DNA from: DATFDN01 sp963818725
GTDB taxonomy: Bacteria > Pseudomonadota > Alphaproteobacteria > Acetobacterales > Acetobacteraceae
Direction of reading: 5' to 3'
Length of the DNA stretch: 64,000 nt
NCBI GenBank assembly: GCA_963818725.1
Contig: CAWFTU010000014.1
Span: 62,001-126,000, forward strand
Both the position numbers and the translations under genes were made by a program. The notes under the pieces are model-generated. The model saw nothing but the letters and a program-made list of their open reading frames with translations, was not told the DNA's origin and did no database searches. Shown piece by piece: positions 62,330-64,000 of the stretch (position 1 is its first letter; every line of letters starts with the position of its first letter).

Positions 62330-63671
62330 ATGGGCGACCCCGAGCGGTTCGACGGCATCGCGCGGGACTACACGCCGGAGGACGTGAAGCGCCTCGCGGG
62401 CTCGTTTCGCATCCGTCACACCCTCGCGGAGATGGGGGCGGTGCGGCTGCGGCACCTGCTCAATACCGAGCCCTACGTGGCGACCCTTGGCGCGCTGACC
62501 GGCAACCAGGCGTTGCAGCAGGTCAAGGCAGGGCTGAAGGCCATCTATCTCTCCGGCTGGCAGGTGGCGGCGGACGCCAACACCGCTGGGCAGATGTATC
62601 CCGACCAGTCGCTCTACCCGGTCGATTCGGTGCCGAACGTCGTCAAGCGCATCAACGCCGCGCTTCGCCGCGCCGACCAGATCGCCGCCAGCGAGGGCGG
62701 GCACGATCACACCTACTGGATGGCGCCGATCGTCGCCGACGCCGAGGCCGGGTTCGGCGGCCCGCTCAACGCCTATGAGCTGATGCGCGCCATGATCGAG
62801 GCCGGCGCCGCCGGCGTGCATTTCGAGGACCAGCTCGCCAGCGAGAAGAAGTGCGGCCACTTGGGCGGCAAGGTGCTGGTGCCGATCAGCCAGCACATCC
62901 GCACCCTGAACGCCGCCCGCCTCGCCGCCGATGTCGAGGGCGTGCAGACGGTGCTGCTGTGCCGCACCGACGCGCACTCGGCGCAGTTGCTGACCTCCGA
63001 CGTCGACGAGCGCGACCGCCCGTTCATCTCCGGCGAGCGCACGGCGGAGGGCTTCTTCCGCATCCGTCCCGGCAAGGGCGTGGAGTACGCCATCGCCCGC
63101 AGCCTGGCCTACGCGCCCTACGCCGACCTGCTGTGGTGGGAGACGAGCGATCCGAACCTGGAAGAGGCGGAGCGCTTCGCCGACGCGATCCACCGCCGGT
63201 TCCCCGGCAAGATGCTCGCCTACAACTGCTCGCCGAGCTTCAACTGGCAGAAGAAGCTGTCGCCCGAGCGGATCGCGGCCTTCCAGCAGGAGATCGCGGG
63301 CATGGGCTACAAGTTCCAGTTCGTGACCCTGGCCGGGTTCCACAGCCTGAACCTGTCGATGTTCTCGCTGGCGCACGCCTACCACTCGCGTGGCATGGAG
63401 GCGTATTCCGAGCTGCAGCAGGCCGAGTTCGCCGCCGAGCCCGACGGCTACACGGCAACGCGCCACCAGCGCGAGGTGGGCGTCGGCTATTTCGACGCCG
63501 TGGCGATGGCGATCTCCGGCGGCAAGTCCTCCACCACGGCGCTTGTCGGGCAGCACCGAGGCGGCGCAGTTCCACGACGAGCAAGACGAGGCCGAGCCGG
63601 CGGCGACCCACGCCGAAGCGTACGACGATGGCCTGGTGCATAGCCATAACTGGGCGGCAAGCGGAGACTGA
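62330..63671 (+). pseudogene. aceA: Isocitrate lyase with a late frameshift
   Basis: From MGDPERFDGIARDYTPEDVK the protein shows the ICL blocks YLSGWQVAADANTAGQMYPD, PIVADAEAGFGGPLNAYELM, GVHFEDQLASEKKCGHLGGK (catalytic KKCGH) and YNCSPSFNWQKKL. An extra T near 63543, after KSSTTAL, shifts the last ~40 codons; the other frame continues SGSTEAAQFHDEQDEAEPAA to a stop at 63671. The catalytic domain is unaffected, so activity may persist, or the shift may be an error. It cleaves isocitrate to glyoxylate and succinate. The start is the ATG at 62330; earlier in-frame ATGs lie in the regulatory region. Confidence 0.9.
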
Positions 63672-63743
63672 CACCAACTCCGTTTCTGACCTTTGGGCCC
63701 TGCCCCCCCCCCCCTCCCCGCCGCAACTCGTTGACCTCTAGCT

Positions 63744-63764
63744 CCCCTCCCCTCGCGGGAGGGG
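63744..63764. terminator. GC-rich hairpin between convergent genes
   Basis: A stem CCCCTCCC / GGGAGGGG with a 5-nt loop lies between the end of aceA and the convergent last gene, preceded by a run of 12 C at 63703-63714. No T-run follows, so intrinsic termination is possible but not certain. Confidence 0.4.
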
Positions 63765-63790
63765 GCGCCGGCAGTAGGGTCTCCGACCGG

Positions 63791-64000
63791 TCAGAACTGG
63801 GCCGCAAGGCTGTCCTGGCCGAGCGTGCCAAGATTGGACTTCGCGCGGCAGCTTGTCGAAGGCGAACCGCAGATTGGCAAGAACCCGGCCCCGCTCGGAT
63901 TCGGGCAGCTTGCCATCGCTCAGCAGGCGCAGCGAGGCGTCCATGCTCTCCATGTAGCGCCCCGCCCAATACGCGTTGACCGCGAACTCGTCGAGCAGCC
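63791..64000 (-). pseudogene. C-terminal end of an unidentified protein, possibly TPR/glycosyltransferase, frameshifted
   Basis: The readable part is LLDEFAVNAYWAGRYMESMD, then ASLRLLSDGKLPESERGRVL and ANLRFAFDKLPREVQS, a helical repeat pattern like those at the end of some glycosyltransferase-associated TPR proteins. After EVQS the natural end GTLGQDSLAAQF lies in another frame, with its stop at 63791-63793. The start lies outside the window. Assignment is tentative. Confidence 0.45.

Overview
The window is GC-rich DNA from an alphaproteobacterium, probably Rhodospirillales/Acetobacteraceae. That placement rests on codon and GC style, a PQQ-dehydrogenase/cytochrome c/periplasmic-binding-protein cluster, an ScfR-type regulator beside isocitrate lyase, and homogentisate dioxygenase; it is inference, not a database match. 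Ordinary chromosomal genes survive in the right third. The left two thirds are heavily disrupted by insertion sequences: about a dozen elements, many nested, several with target duplications that can be read directly. Removing an element plus one duplication copy repeatedly rejoins a split gene in frame.

Layout. 1-17.4 kb: two inverted copies of one IS3-family element (1-1501 and 15555-17411) bracket an IS630 remnant, a small gene whose frame is broken by a 10-bp tandem repeat, an IS1380 element, a decayed FAD/NAD(P) oxidoreductase pseudogene split by an IS3 element, an IS1595 element, a trans-aconitate methyltransferase gene (tam) split by both an IS21 and an IS630 element, and an intact phosphoesterase. 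17.4-25 kb: an IS5-type remnant, a hydrolase and an acyltransferase, then a nest in which an IS5 element lies in an IS21 element that lies in a second IS5 remnant. 25-31 kb: a LysE exporter divergent from a MocR regulator, hmgA, and an AEC transporter split by IS630. 31.7-43.3 kb: comM, split by a 10,032-bp element with inverted ends and an 8-bp duplication. With three later insertions removed, this is a roughly 4.2-kb transposon with an IS1595-family transposase and about six tightly packed passenger genes.

43.4-64 kb: a DsbA-family protein, tRNA-Val, a quinoprotein dehydrogenase/cytochrome c/binding-protein unit with the D-x-D signature of lanthanide enzymes, a DUF2189 protein, a TylF-type methyltransferase, a duplicated tRNA-Gln/phosphatase segment with an IS630 remnant between the copies, hldE, mmcB, a pterin dehydratase, a zincin-like peptidase, a DUF169 protein, an MBOAT/SGNH acetylation pair, a chemoreceptor, ScfR, and aceA. 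hldE, mmcB, aceA, comM and the last partial gene each have a one- or two-base frameshift, and the chemoreceptor has one in-frame TGA. This is either pseudogene decay or uncorrected sequence error.

Three results stand out. First, the compact IS1595-type cargo transposon in comM. Second, a ~50-bp palindromic element found three times, each time inside a transposase gene, with stem arms that differ but keep pairing. Third, a 10-bp tandem repeat whose copy number decides whether a 252-aa protein can be read.
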